DNA of 64,000 nucleotides from Pseudomonadota bacterium (GTDB lineage Bacteria > Myxococcota > Myxococcia > Myxococcales > Myxococcaceae): positions 118,580-182,579 of the forward strand of contig JAFAFL010000094.1 of NCBI GenBank assembly GCA_023423535.1, given 5' to 3'. The translations under genes were made by a program, and so were the position numbers. The notes below the pieces were generated by a model, which was not told where the DNA came from, searched no databases, and was given only the letters and a program-made list of their open reading frames with translations. Of the stretch, positions 34,902 to 43,015 are shown piece after piece. Position 1 is the first letter of the stretch, and every line of letters begins with the position of its first letter.

Positions 34902-35831
34902 TCAGGGCGACACGCGCAGCACCACCTTGCCGCGCACGTGGCCGGAGCGGTTGAGGTCGAGGGCCTTTGCCGCCTCCCTCAGCGGGAACGCGCGCTCGAT
35001 GGCGACGGTGAGCCGCCCCTCCGCCGCCACCTGCGCGAGGCGCTCCAGCTCCGCGCCATCCGGCCGCCCCCAGACGTACTGGCCACCCGCCTCCGCCACC
35101 GACGCGTCCACCACCGAGCCGTGGCGCCCGCCCTCTTTCAGCACCGCGCGGGTGACGTCGAGCACGCCGCCCACGCAGTCCGCCACGAGGTCCACGCCCT
35201 CCGGCGCCAGCGCCCGAACCCGCTCCAGAAGCCCCGGCCCGTAGGCGACCGGCTCGCAGCCCAGGGACCGGAGGAAGTCGTGGTTGCGCGCCGAGGCGGT
35301 GCCGATGACCCGGGCCCCCGCGTTGCGCGCGAGCTGCACCGCGAGGGCGCCCACGCCGCCCGCCGCCGCGTGCACGAGCACCGTCTGGGAGCCGCCGCTG
35401 TGCAGGCCGATCCGGTCGAGCAGCTGGCGCGCGGTGAGACCCGCCAGCGGGAGCCCCGCCGCCTGCTCCCACGAGAGCGCGGACGGCTTGCGCGCCACCG
35501 CCCGCACCGGAACGCTGACGAACTCCGCGAAGGTGCCGCCGTGCACGAAGTCCTTTCGCGCGTAGGCGAGCACCTCGTCGCCGGCGCGGAACTCCGGGGT
35601 GTCGAGGCCCACCGACTCGACGACGCCTGCCACGTCCCAACCGGGGATGGCGGGGAACTGCACGTACAGGATCCGGTCGAGGTACCCGGCCATGATCTTC
35701 CAGTCCACCGGGTTCACCGCGGCGCACCGCACGCGGATGAGGACCTCGCCGGGCGCGCACTTCGGCGTGGGCTGCTGGGTGAGCCGCAGCCGCGAAGGCT
35801 CTCCGTAGCTGTCGTAGGTGACTGCTCGCAT
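34902..35831 (-). CDS. Zinc-independent quinone-oxidoreductase-type MDR dehydrogenase
   Basis: A 309-residue NADPH-dependent medium-chain dehydrogenase/reductase. Marks are VRCAAVNPVDWKIMAGYL, FPAIPGWDVAGVVESVG, the nucleotide loop VHAAAGGVGALAVQLARNAGARVIGTAS, and a C-terminal GHVRGKVVLRV. The catalytic zinc ligands of alcohol dehydrogenases are absent, so it belongs to the quinone oxidoreductase/crotonyl-CoA reductase-like branch; the substrate cannot be told. It is a single gene, 28 bases upstream from the stop of the zinc-ribbon gene on the same strand. Confidence 0.9.
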   Translation of the reverse strand: MRAVTYDSYGEPSRLRLTQQPTPKCAPGEVLIRVRCAAVNPVDWKIMAGYLDRILYVQFPAIPGWDVAGVVESVGLDTPEFRAGDEVLAYARKDFVHGGTFAEFVSVPVRAVARKPSALSWEQAAGLPLAGLTARQLLDRIGLHSGGSQTVLVHAAAGGVGALAVQLARNAGARVIGTASARNHDFLRSLGCEPVAYGPGLLERVRALAPEGVDLVADCVGGVLDVTRAVLKEGGRHGSVVDASVAEAGGQYVWGRPDGAELERLAQVAAEGRLTVAIERAFPLREAAKALDLNRSGHVRGKVVLRVSP

Positions 35832-35859
35832 CGGTCAGTGCCCCCGCGCGAGCAGCGGA

Positions 35860-36081
35860 TCAGATCTCGCGCAACCGGAGTTTGCCCTCGTCGGTGACCT
35901 TCACCGCGTACTGGGTGCCGCAGTAGTTGCAGAGGACCTCGTCCCCGCCACCGAAAGGGTCGCCGGCGGGGTTGTTCGCGTTGCAGGACGGACAGTCGAA
36001 CTCGCGGAACTTCGACGAGGCACCGCTGCGGCCCGCCTCCCTCTCCGTCTCGTCGTCGTCGTTGTAGCGGTCGGTCGGCAT
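35860..36081 (-). CDS. Small zinc-ribbon protein
   Basis: A 73-residue acidic protein with a four-cysteine zinc ribbon (FDCPSCNANNPAGD ... VLCNYCGTQYAVKV), the pattern of small rubredoxin-like metal-binding knuckles. The N-terminus is Asp/Glu-rich and probably flexible. A GGAGG ribosome site precedes ATG 36081. It is third in a same-strand run after the esterase and cyclic-nucleotide-binding genes, with a 25-base gap. Function unknown. Confidence 0.8.
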   Translation of the reverse strand: MPTDRYNDDDETEREAGRSGASSKFREFDCPSCNANNPAGDPFGGGDEVLCNYCGTQYAVKVTDEGKLRLREI

Positions 36082-36106
36082 CGCGTGGTCCTCCAGAAGT
36101 CTCTTG

Positions 36107-36628
36107 TCACCAACGGCTGAAGAAGTCGCAGGCCTCGTCGCGCGCAGCCTTCCGTCCCGCGGCCACCTGCAGGAGGTACGCGTGGAGCGACGAGCCCTCC
36201 GGTGCGCTGCGCCTGAGCAAAGGAGAAGGAAATTCGAGCACTTCCAGCTCTCCCACCGCCTGCGCGCTGAAGGCCCGGCACGCTTCACCGCCCAGCGCCT
36301 CGCTCTCGCCGAGCACCTCGCCCTTGCGCGCTGCGCCCACCTCCAGCACCGCCGCGCCGTCCGCCGCCCCTTCCGCGGCGACGATGAGCCGGACCTCGCC
36401 CTTCACGAGAAGAAAGAGGCTGTCGCCCGCGTCGTGCTCGAGGAAGAGCCGCCCGCCGTCCGGGTGCCGCCGTCCGCTCACCCCCGTCAGCGCCACGCGC
36501 AGCGCGTCCTCGCCCCACAGCCTCACCAGAGGACACGCGCGCAGCTCCGGATCGCCGAAGATCCGGTCCTCGAGGGTCATCCGCCGCAGCCCCAGCCGCA
36601 GCGTCGCCTTCGAGTCGGTGGGGCTCAC
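36107..36628 (-). CDS. Cyclic-nucleotide-binding-domain protein
   Basis: This 173-residue protein is essentially one cNMP-binding domain of the CRP family without a DNA-binding part. Seen are LFLEHDAGDSLFLLVKGEVRLIV and, later, the phosphate-binding region GEVLGESEALGGEACRAFSAQAVGELEVLEF, in which the conserved Gly-Glu and an Arg are present. It lacks the HTH of true CRP regulators, so it probably acts by protein contact. The GTG at 36628 overlaps the esterase stop as GTGA, so the two are co-translated. Confidence 0.82.
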   Translation of the reverse strand: MSPTDSKATLRLGLRRMTLEDRIFGDPELRACPLVRLWGEDALRVALTGVSGRRHPDGGRLFLEHDAGDSLFLLVKGEVRLIVAAEGAADGAAVLEVGAARKGEVLGESEALGGEACRAFSAQAVGELEVLEFPSPLLRRSAPEGSSLHAYLLQVAAGRKAARDEACDFFSRW

Positions 36629-38787
36629 CGGGCCTCGACCTCCGCCGGGCCCAGCGTGCGGTAGCGCCGGTCAATCTCGTCCATCAGCTCGAAGAACGCG
36701 TCGCCGTAGCGCGGGCCCTCGCCGGGGAGAAAGCCCTTGCCGTTGACGTAGAAGGTGCCGCGCGCGCACTCGCGCTCGAAGCCGGGCAACTGGCCTATCG
36801 CCTTGCCGGTCTCGTCCGTCTCGCGGCAGTCGCGCGCGCCGGTGTCGCGGTTGCGGAAGCAGCACCGCCCCGAGGGGAAGACGATGATCATCGGCCGCAG
36901 CTTCCCGTTCTCGCCGAGCATGTTGCTGTCCGCGACGAGCGCGCTGCCCACGAAGCCCGCGGGCTCCATGCCGTAGCCGTGCAGCATGTAGAGCACCGGG
37001 TAGCGCGTCTCCGCGTTCTCCGGCAGGTCGTAGCCGGGCGGCAGGAAGACCGCGTACTCGCGCTTCGCCCCGAGGATCTCCGAGTCGTACGTCTCCACCC
37101 GCTCGCGCTCGCCGTAGGCCGCGCCACCGAAGCGCGTCACCGGCCTTTTCAGGGAAGGCCAGCGCGCGCCGCTCCAGGCGAACAGCGTGTACATGCGGTT
37201 CACCGTCTGGGTGGCCGTGCCCACGTGGTCGCCGTCTCCGTCGAGCCGATCCTGCACGGTCGGGTCTTCCTTCCCGTAGAGCACCGCGAGGTTCGCCGGC
37301 ACGTTCTGCCAGCGCTTGCCGAAGGGATCGAAGTTGCCGGTGCGCGGATCGGTCATGCCGGGGATTTCGGCAAAGTCCCGGTAGATCGCCGCGCCGCGCT
37401 GCGCCTGGTGGTGCATCACGATCCCGAAGAGCTGCCGCGCGGAGAGGCCGAAGTTGAAGAGGTCGCGGATGCCGCCATCGAGAAGGAAGTCGAGCCGCGC
37501 CCGCTGCGCCTCGTCGAGCGTCCGGTACCGCGTACGCGCGTCGAGCTCGAAGAGCGACCTTCGGCCGGAGCTCACGTCGTAGCGCCCGTTGCCCTCGCCG
37601 AAGTCGCCCGTGCCGGGCACGCCGTCGAGCCCGTGGTCGATGTACGGCTCGCCCTCGTCCCAGAGCCAGTTCTTCTCGGTGCCGAGCGGGTTCTGCACCG
37701 CCTCGTAGTTGTCCCCGTTCGGATCGCCGGCCGCGGCGTTCGGCGAGCTGTTGCAGCCGCCCTCGCCGTCCTCGTACGCGTCCGCGCAGCCGTCAGTGCC
37801 CACGTCCTCGTAGCGCTCGGCGCCGTTGTTCAGCACCGGCTCGCCATAGTCGCGTCGCCCGTTGCCGTTCATGTCCAGCGCCACCGCCACCACCATCGGC
37901 CGGTGACCGAGCCGGCACGCATCCACCCGGCCTGCGTTCTCCATCATCAGCTTCGCGTGGTCGTTCTTGTTCGCCACCCGCGCGCCGCCCGCGCTGCCGC
38001 CTCGCGCCTGACAGAAGGCAATGGCGAGGGCCTCCTCCTGCGCCTGCGAGAGCGGCTGCGCGACGTTCTGGGGATCGCTGCAGAAGTCGACCACCGTCTC
38101 GTCGCCGTCGCAGAACCACAGGCGCTGCTCGCCGTCGCAGAAGGTGATCGCGTCGTACTTCCCGTCGGCGTTGTACTCGGCGTTGCGGAAGCCGGGCAGG
38201 CGCACCGGGTTCTGGCAGAAGTCGGAGGGCGGCCGGCGCAGGCGCTCCGGATCCACGCCCGGCGGCGCGAACGGCGAGGCCTCGTTCTCGTAGAGCAGGC
38301 TCCCGTACGCGAGCGTGAGGTCCTTGAAGATGTCCTGGTACGCGGTGCGGTCGAAGGTGCCGCCGTTGCTCGTGTACACCCAGTGGTTGAAGCTCTGCCG
38401 GTGCTCCCACGGGATGCGCGCAGGCTCCCGGCTGCACTGCGCGATGGCCGCTGGATCGTTGAGCTTCGCCGGGCTCTCCGCCATCAGCGCCTCCAGCGCC
38501 TGACGCGAGCAGAAGCCGCCGAGATGAAAGCGGTCGATCGTCCGCAGCAACATCGCAGCGTCCAGCGGACCGCCGAGCGGGGCCACGCCGTCGAAGCGCT
38601 CCGGGCGCATGGCCATCAGCGCGGCGCTGCCGATCGCGCCCATGGAGACGCCGGAGACGACGCGATACGTGGTGGCGACTTTGGCGGGCGGGATCAGCTC
38701 GGGCGGCTTCGGCTCGGGATCACCGGGGCACGCGGTGGCCAGACAGGCGATCGCGGCGAGAGCAGCGAGGGAGCGGGACTGGAGCAC
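36625..38787 (-). CDS. Lipoprotein esterase with circularly permuted EstA/esterase-D fold
   Basis: A 720-residue predicted lipoprotein (lipobox LATAC, Cys20; GTG start at 38787). It has the two halves of an esterase-D/feruloyl-esterase type alpha/beta hydrolase in reversed order. Near the N-terminus is the nucleophile elbow GVSMG (46-50, Ser48) followed by a family-like AALMAMRPERFDGVAPLGG; the preceding half (REYAVFLPPGY 576-586, PVLYMLHGYG, MIIVFPSG, FYVNGKG, ELMDEIDRRYRT 699-711) is at the C-terminus, ending where the GLSMG strand should follow. About 500 residues of Asp/Asn/Gly-rich, Cys-containing sequence lie between, with calcium-loop-like runs (DMNGNGRRDYGE, DGDGDHVG). It begins the operon with the cyclic-nucleotide-binding gene. 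Confidence 0.85.
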   Translation of the reverse strand: MLQSRSLAALAAIACLATACPGDPEPKPPELIPPAKVATTYRVVSGVSMGAIGSAALMAMRPERFDGVAPLGGPLDAAMLLRTIDRFHLGGFCSRQALEALMAESPAKLNDPAAIAQCSREPARIPWEHRQSFNHWVYTSNGGTFDRTAYQDIFKDLTLAYGSLLYENEASPFAPPGVDPERLRRPPSDFCQNPVRLPGFRNAEYNADGKYDAITFCDGEQRLWFCDGDETVVDFCSDPQNVAQPLSQAQEEALAIAFCQARGGSAGGARVANKNDHAKLMMENAGRVDACRLGHRPMVVAVALDMNGNGRRDYGEPVLNNGAERYEDVGTDGCADAYEDGEGGCNSSPNAAAGDPNGDNYEAVQNPLGTEKNWLWDEGEPYIDHGLDGVPGTGDFGEGNGRYDVSSGRRSLFELDARTRYRTLDEAQRARLDFLLDGGIRDLFNFGLSARQLFGIVMHHQAQRGAAIYRDFAEIPGMTDPRTGNFDPFGKRWQNVPANLAVLYGKEDPTVQDRLDGDGDHVGTATQTVNRMYTLFAWSGARWPSLKRPVTRFGGAAYGERERVETYDSEILGAKREYAVFLPPGYDLPENAETRYPVLYMLHGYGMEPAGFVGSALVADSNMLGENGKLRPMIIVFPSGRCCFRNRDTGARDCRETDETGKAIGQLPGFERECARGTFYVNGKGFLPGEGPRYGDAFFELMDEIDRRYRTLGPAEVEAR

Positions 38788-38936
38788 GCGCTCGATTGTA
38801 GGGAAAAGGGCGGCTGAATGCCTGTCACGCCCCCACGTCCCTCGGCATGAACGTTTGGGTGGGCATGGCGGGCTCCCCCGGTGGCCGCACCCGAGAGGGC
38901 TGCCTAGATTGGGCCGCGCCGAGGAGCGCAGTGCAC

Positions 38937-39779
38937 ATGATTTGCCGTTCGACACTCCAGGGTCTCGTCGTCACGGCCGCGCTCCTCGCGGTGGCAGGTG
39001 CACGTCCCGCGCAGGCGCAGGAGGCGGGCACGGGTGGGTCCGGCACGCACAGCGCGTTCGGCCCCGGTGAGCAGCTGACCTACCGGGTGCAGTACCTCGG
39101 GATGCACGCGGGGACCGCGCAGGTGACGGTGGGCGCGGAGACCTTCCAGTGGGGCCGCGAGGTCTTGCCCATCGTGGTGACCGCGCGCTCGGAGAAGCTG
39201 CTCGACTGGTACCCGATCCGGGATCGCTTCATCAGCTACTGGGATCCCACTTCGGAGACCTGCATCGGCAGCGACTTCTACATGGATGAGAACCGCGTGA
39301 AGCGGCGGCAGCGCATCCAGCTCGATCACGAGAGCGGCAAGGCGAAGGTGACGCGGCAGCAGGAGGGCAAGGAGGAGCGCGTCTCCGACTACGACGTGGC
39401 GAAGGGCACCTACGACATGGCCGCGGCGACGTTCGCGCTGCGCAACCTGCCGCTGGAAGTGGGCAAGCAGTTCGAGCTGCCCGTCTTCACCGGCCGGCGC
39501 TCCTTCATGCTGCAGGCCACGGTGGAGCGGCGCGAGCAGGTGAAGACGAAGAGCGGACAGCGCGACACGTTCCGCGTGCGCGTGAAGACCGGCTTCGACG
39601 GCAAGTTCGAATCGAAGCGCGACATCGTGACGTGGATGACCGCGGACGAGGCGCGGGTGCCGGTGCGGGTAGAGGCGGACTTCGTGCTGGGGACGATCCG
39701 GGCGGAGCTCCAGGAGTACAAGAGCGGGCGGCGCTACCTGCTGTCCGCGGCAAAGGGTTCGGACGCACAAGGCGGGTGA
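38937..39779 (+). CDS. DUF3108 secreted protein, first copy
   Basis: A 280-residue exported protein with a signal peptide ending RPAQAQ. The mature part is a DUF3108-type beta-barrel domain (FGPGEQLTYRVQYLGMHAGTAQVTV near the start, TWMTADEARVPVRVEADFVLGTIRAELQEY at the end). Such domains sit at the envelope and are of unknown function. ATG 38937 was chosen for a normal signal peptide; a GTG two codons upstream has better spacing from GAGGAG. It leads a three-gene operon with a DUF4091 gene (3 bases away) and a second DUF3108 gene. Confidence 0.85.
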   Translation: MICRSTLQGLVVTAALLAVAGARPAQAQEAGTGGSGTHSAFGPGEQLTYRVQYLGMHAGTAQVTVGAETFQWGREVLPIVVTARSEKLLDWYPIRDRFISYWDPTSETCIGSDFYMDENRVKRRQRIQLDHESGKAKVTRQQEGKEERVSDYDVAKGTYDMAAATFALRNLPLEVGKQFELPVFTGRRSFMLQATVERREQVKTKSGQRDTFRVRVKTGFDGKFESKRDIVTWMTADEARVPVRVEADFVLGTIRAELQEYKSGRRYLLSAAKGSDAQGG

Positions 39780-39782
39780 CGG

Positions 39783-41651
39783 ATGGCGGGACGGAGTGCG
39801 TGGCGAGGCGTGGCGGTGGCGGTGGGCATTCTGGGGGTGAGCGCGGCGGGGCTGTGGCTGGCCTTCGATCCGGGCACCGCCGCGGCGGCTTCCGCAGGTG
39901 GCGCCAACGGGTCGGTGAAGACGTCGAACGCGGCCCGGGCGACGGGTGCGCAGTCGTGGGCGCGCGCACTGCCGCCGTTCGCGAAGGTGCGGCCCGGTGA
40001 CGATCCGGCGGGAACGAAGGCGTTCGATCTCTCGCTCGCGCGCGGCGAGTGCGAGGGCCTGCAGATCTACACCGCGCCCGGCGCGCAGCGGGTGGACGCG
40101 CACGTGGAGGCGCTGAAGCAGAAGTCCTCCGACGCGAAGGCCTCTGAAGAGACGCCGGGGGACGCGCTCGCCACCCGCCTCTACCGCGTGGAGTACGTGG
40201 AGGTGCGGACCGTCTCGAACATCGAGGGCGCGACGGGGCTGTGGCCGGATCCGCTGATCCCGGTGGAGGACGCCTACGCCGGTGAGCGCCGGCGCGCGCT
40301 GCCGCACGACTCGACGACGGAGCGCCCGCTGGTGCTCTACGTGGAGGTCTGCGCGCCGGAGTCGCAGAAGCCGGGCCTCTATGAAGGCGCGGTCGTCGTG
40401 CGCGCGAAGGAGCGCAAGGACGTGCGCATCGCGATCAACGCGCAGGTGCAGCCGTTCGTGTTGCCGGCCACGTCGTCGCTGCCCTCGAGCTTCGGCATCT
40501 CGATCTTCTCTTTGGCGACCGGTCACGGCGTGAACGCGGAGACGAAGGAGGGCAAGGAGCTCCTCTTCCGCTACGGCCAGGCCGCGCTCTCGCACCGCTT
40601 CAGCCTTCACGGCATGGGCATCGACCCGCCGCCGACGCGCGTGGAGAAGGGCGAGGCGATCATCGACTGGTCGAACTACGACAAGGAGGTGGGCCCGTTC
40701 CTCGAGGGCACCGCCCTGCCCTCCGGCGCGCGCTTCACCACCACCGAGGTGCGCAACAACCCGTGGCTGAAGACGGAGGAGGAGCGGCTCGCGTACCTCC
40801 GCGCGTTCCGTCAGCACTTCGATCAGAAGGGTTGGACGGCGCAGCTCTTCTTCTACGCGAAGGACGAGCCCAAGCCGGAGGACCATCCGCTGGTGCTGCG
40901 GCAGTCCCGCGAGGCGCGCAGCGTGGGCCGCGTGCCGGTGCTGGTGACGCACTGGATCGACGAGAAGCTCACCCCGGCCTCGGACATCGCCGCGCCCACG
41001 CTCAACTGCTTCTTCAACCGCGCGGGGCCGCAGACGTGCCCGAAGACCGCTTCGCTGGAGCAGCTGCGCCGCAAGGTCGGACCGGCAAAGCAGATCTGGT
41101 GGTACCAGGCCTGCCCCGCGCACGGCTGCGACGACAACGGCCCGTTCGGTGATCGCGAGCTCGACCGCGTGTACTCGGGCTGGCCCTCGTACATGGTCGA
41201 TCACCCGGCGACGCTGAACCGCGCGATGGGCGTGCTCGGCTGGCTGACCGGCGTGGACGGCGAGCTCTATTACGCGACCGTCTACGCCTACAACTTCCGC
41301 GACCCGTGGACCGAGGGCGTGTTCGACTTCGGCGGCAACGGCGACGGCACCCTCTTCTATCCGGGCACGCCGAAGAAGATTGGCGGCAAGAGCCACATCC
41401 CGGTGGAGACGCTGCGCCTCAAGCACCTGCGCGACGGGCTCGAGGACTACGAGTACCTGCGCGCGCTGCAGTCGCTCGGCGCGGGTGACTTCGCGCGACA
41501 GAAGGCGGCGACCCTGGCGAAGTCGGGCTGGGACATCGAGCGCGATCCGGCGAAGTGGGTGGAGGTGCGCAGCGAGCTGACCGCTCGGCTGAGGGCGCTC
41601 TGGAAGAGCGACGAATACGCGCCGAAGCCCCGCGTCGAACCGGCCAAATGA
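39783..41651 (+). CDS. DUF4091 secreted glycoside-hydrolase-like protein
   Basis: This 622-residue protein has an N-terminal membrane/signal helix (about 8-36, ending in AAAAS). The C-terminal half carries the DUF4091 signature, YYATVYAYNFRDPW ... GDGTLFYPG ... LRLKHLRDGLEDYEYLRAL, found in glycoside-hydrolase-123-like proteins. A TIM-barrel-like middle holds FFYAKDEPKPEDHPLVLR with an Asp-Glu pair, a plausible catalytic dyad. It should act on surface or secreted polysaccharide; the substrate is unknown. The stop overlaps the next gene as ATGA. Confidence 0.85.
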   Translation: MAGRSAWRGVAVAVGILGVSAAGLWLAFDPGTAAAASAGGANGSVKTSNAARATGAQSWARALPPFAKVRPGDDPAGTKAFDLSLARGECEGLQIYTAPGAQRVDAHVEALKQKSSDAKASEETPGDALATRLYRVEYVEVRTVSNIEGATGLWPDPLIPVEDAYAGERRRALPHDSTTERPLVLYVEVCAPESQKPGLYEGAVVVRAKERKDVRIAINAQVQPFVLPATSSLPSSFGISIFSLATGHGVNAETKEGKELLFRYGQAALSHRFSLHGMGIDPPPTRVEKGEAIIDWSNYDKEVGPFLEGTALPSGARFTTTEVRNNPWLKTEEERLAYLRAFRQHFDQKGWTAQLFFYAKDEPKPEDHPLVLRQSREARSVGRVPVLVTHWIDEKLTPASDIAAPTLNCFFNRAGPQTCPKTASLEQLRRKVGPAKQIWWYQACPAHGCDDNGPFGDRELDRVYSGWPSYMVDHPATLNRAMGVLGWLTGVDGELYYATVYAYNFRDPWTEGVFDFGGNGDGTLFYPGTPKKIGGKSHIPVETLRLKHLRDGLEDYEYLRALQSLGAGDFARQKAATLAKSGWDIERDPAKWVEVRSELTARLRALWKSDEYAPKPRVEPAK

Positions 41652-42592
41652 CCCACGCCACGCCACGCCGCCGCCCTCTCGATTCGAAGCTGCTCGCTCC
41701 CGCGCTTGCTGCTGCGTTGTTGTTGAGTGGCGGCTCGGCCGGCGCGCAATCGCAGCAACCGGTGAACGCGAAGGCGAAGGTGGCCACCTCGGCTCCTGCT
41801 CCGGCTCCGGCTCCCGCGAAGCCGGCGCCGCCTCCGGTGCCGACCGACGCGGAGTGCCGGGCGCTGGGAGCGGTGGACAAGAAGCGCTACTTCGGCGCCG
41901 GCGAGGTGCTCGAGTACGACCTCGACGCGATGGGCGCTGAGGCCGGCAAGCTCACCGTGCGCGTGCTCCCGCAGAAGGGCGACTCGCTGCCGATCGAAGC
42001 GGTCGCGGTGACGAACACGTTCTTCTCCAAGGTGCGGCGGGTGAAGGCCACCGCGATGACCCACCTCAAGGCGCGCACGCTGCGGCCCACCCGCTACACC
42101 GAGGACGCGCTGGAGAACGAGGTGCACCGGCTCGCGGACGTGACGTTCGCGCCGGGCGGCAAGGCGCAGCTCGAGTACAAGACGAACGGTCGCGGCGGGA
42201 AGCGCGCTCTGCGTCATGGCGCAGAAGCGCTCGATCCGGTGGGCGCTGTCTTCCTCCTCCGTCAGCTCCCGCTGAAGGAGGACATGCCCCTGTGCTTCGA
42301 CGCGTACGCCATCCGCACCATGTGGCGCGTCTCCGGGAAGGTCGTGGGCAAGGAGAAGGTCTCGCTGAAGGTCGGCCAGTTCGAGGCCTGGCACCTCCAG
42401 GGTGAGGCGGTGGTGCTCGGCAACCCTCGCATCCGCCGCGAGGTCCACCTCTGGATCAGCGCCGACGAGCGGAGGCTGCCGCTGGCGTCGGTGGGGATCC
42501 TCGATCTCGGCGCGGTGCGCGCGACGCTCGGCTCGTACTCGCGCCCGGACGGCAGCGCGAAGGCGGAGGGCAAGGACTCGCTGAAGTGGTGA
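41648..42592 (+). CDS. DUF3108 secreted protein, second copy
   Basis: A 314-residue exported protein with a signal peptide ending SAGAQ, a Pro/Ala-rich linker (APAPAPAPAKPAPPP) and a DUF3108-type domain (YFGAGEVLEYDLDAMGAEAGKLTVRV ... LWISADERRLPLASVGILDLGAVRATL). It is a distant paralogue of the first gene of this operon. ATG 41648 overlaps the DUF4091 stop as ATGA. The three genes may build one envelope pathway. Confidence 0.85.
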   Translation: MTHATPRRRPLDSKLLAPALAAALLLSGGSAGAQSQQPVNAKAKVATSAPAPAPAPAKPAPPPVPTDAECRALGAVDKKRYFGAGEVLEYDLDAMGAEAGKLTVRVLPQKGDSLPIEAVAVTNTFFSKVRRVKATAMTHLKARTLRPTRYTEDALENEVHRLADVTFAPGGKAQLEYKTNGRGGKRALRHGAEALDPVGAVFLLRQLPLKEDMPLCFDAYAIRTMWRVSGKVVGKEKVSLKVGQFEAWHLQGEAVVLGNPRIRREVHLWISADERRLPLASVGILDLGAVRATLGSYSRPDGSAKAEGKDSLKW

Positions 42593-42616
42593 AGCCGGCC
42601 GGCAGCGCGGTGCGGG

Positions 42617-42967
42617 CTACCTGCTCCGCCTGAGCTGCCCCGCCGTCTGCGAGAGCCTTCGCCGCAGGTCGCCCACCACGCCCATGAGGTACTCGAGCCG
42701 CTCGAGCACGCGCTGATCATCCGCCGCGTCGATGAGGCCGATGGGGCTCAGGCGATCCGAGCGCAGCGCGTCGAGCACGTCGGTGAAGTGCGCTTCGACC
42801 TCGCCCACCGCCGAAAGCCCTTCGCGAAGATCGTCCTCGAGGAAGTCCGCGCTGACGAGGCAGTCCGCACGCGACGGCAGGCGCTCGCGCAGACGGTCCA
42901 CCGCCTCGCCCACCGGATCGTGGCGGGCGGCGCGCGCGTCCTCGGCGAGACCTGCGACCGTGCTCAT
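42617..42967 (-). CDS. Hypothetical helical protein, 116 aa
   Basis: A soluble, strongly charged, mostly helical protein (RLRERLPSRADCLVSADFLEDDLREGL ... RLEYLMGVVGDLRRRLSQTAGQLRRSR), perhaps a small coiled-coil or four-helix bundle. No recognised family, signal peptide or membrane helix. It stands alone, ending 24 bases from the convergent DUF3108 gene. Confidence 0.65.
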   Translation of the reverse strand: MSTVAGLAEDARAARHDPVGEAVDRLRERLPSRADCLVSADFLEDDLREGLSAVGEVEAHFTDVLDALRSDRLSPIGLIDAADDQRVLERLEYLMGVVGDLRRRLSQTAGQLRRSR

Positions 42968-43015
42968 GTGACGGAGGCTACAGGCCGCGACAGGTCGATC
43001 AATTTTTCGTCGGGA

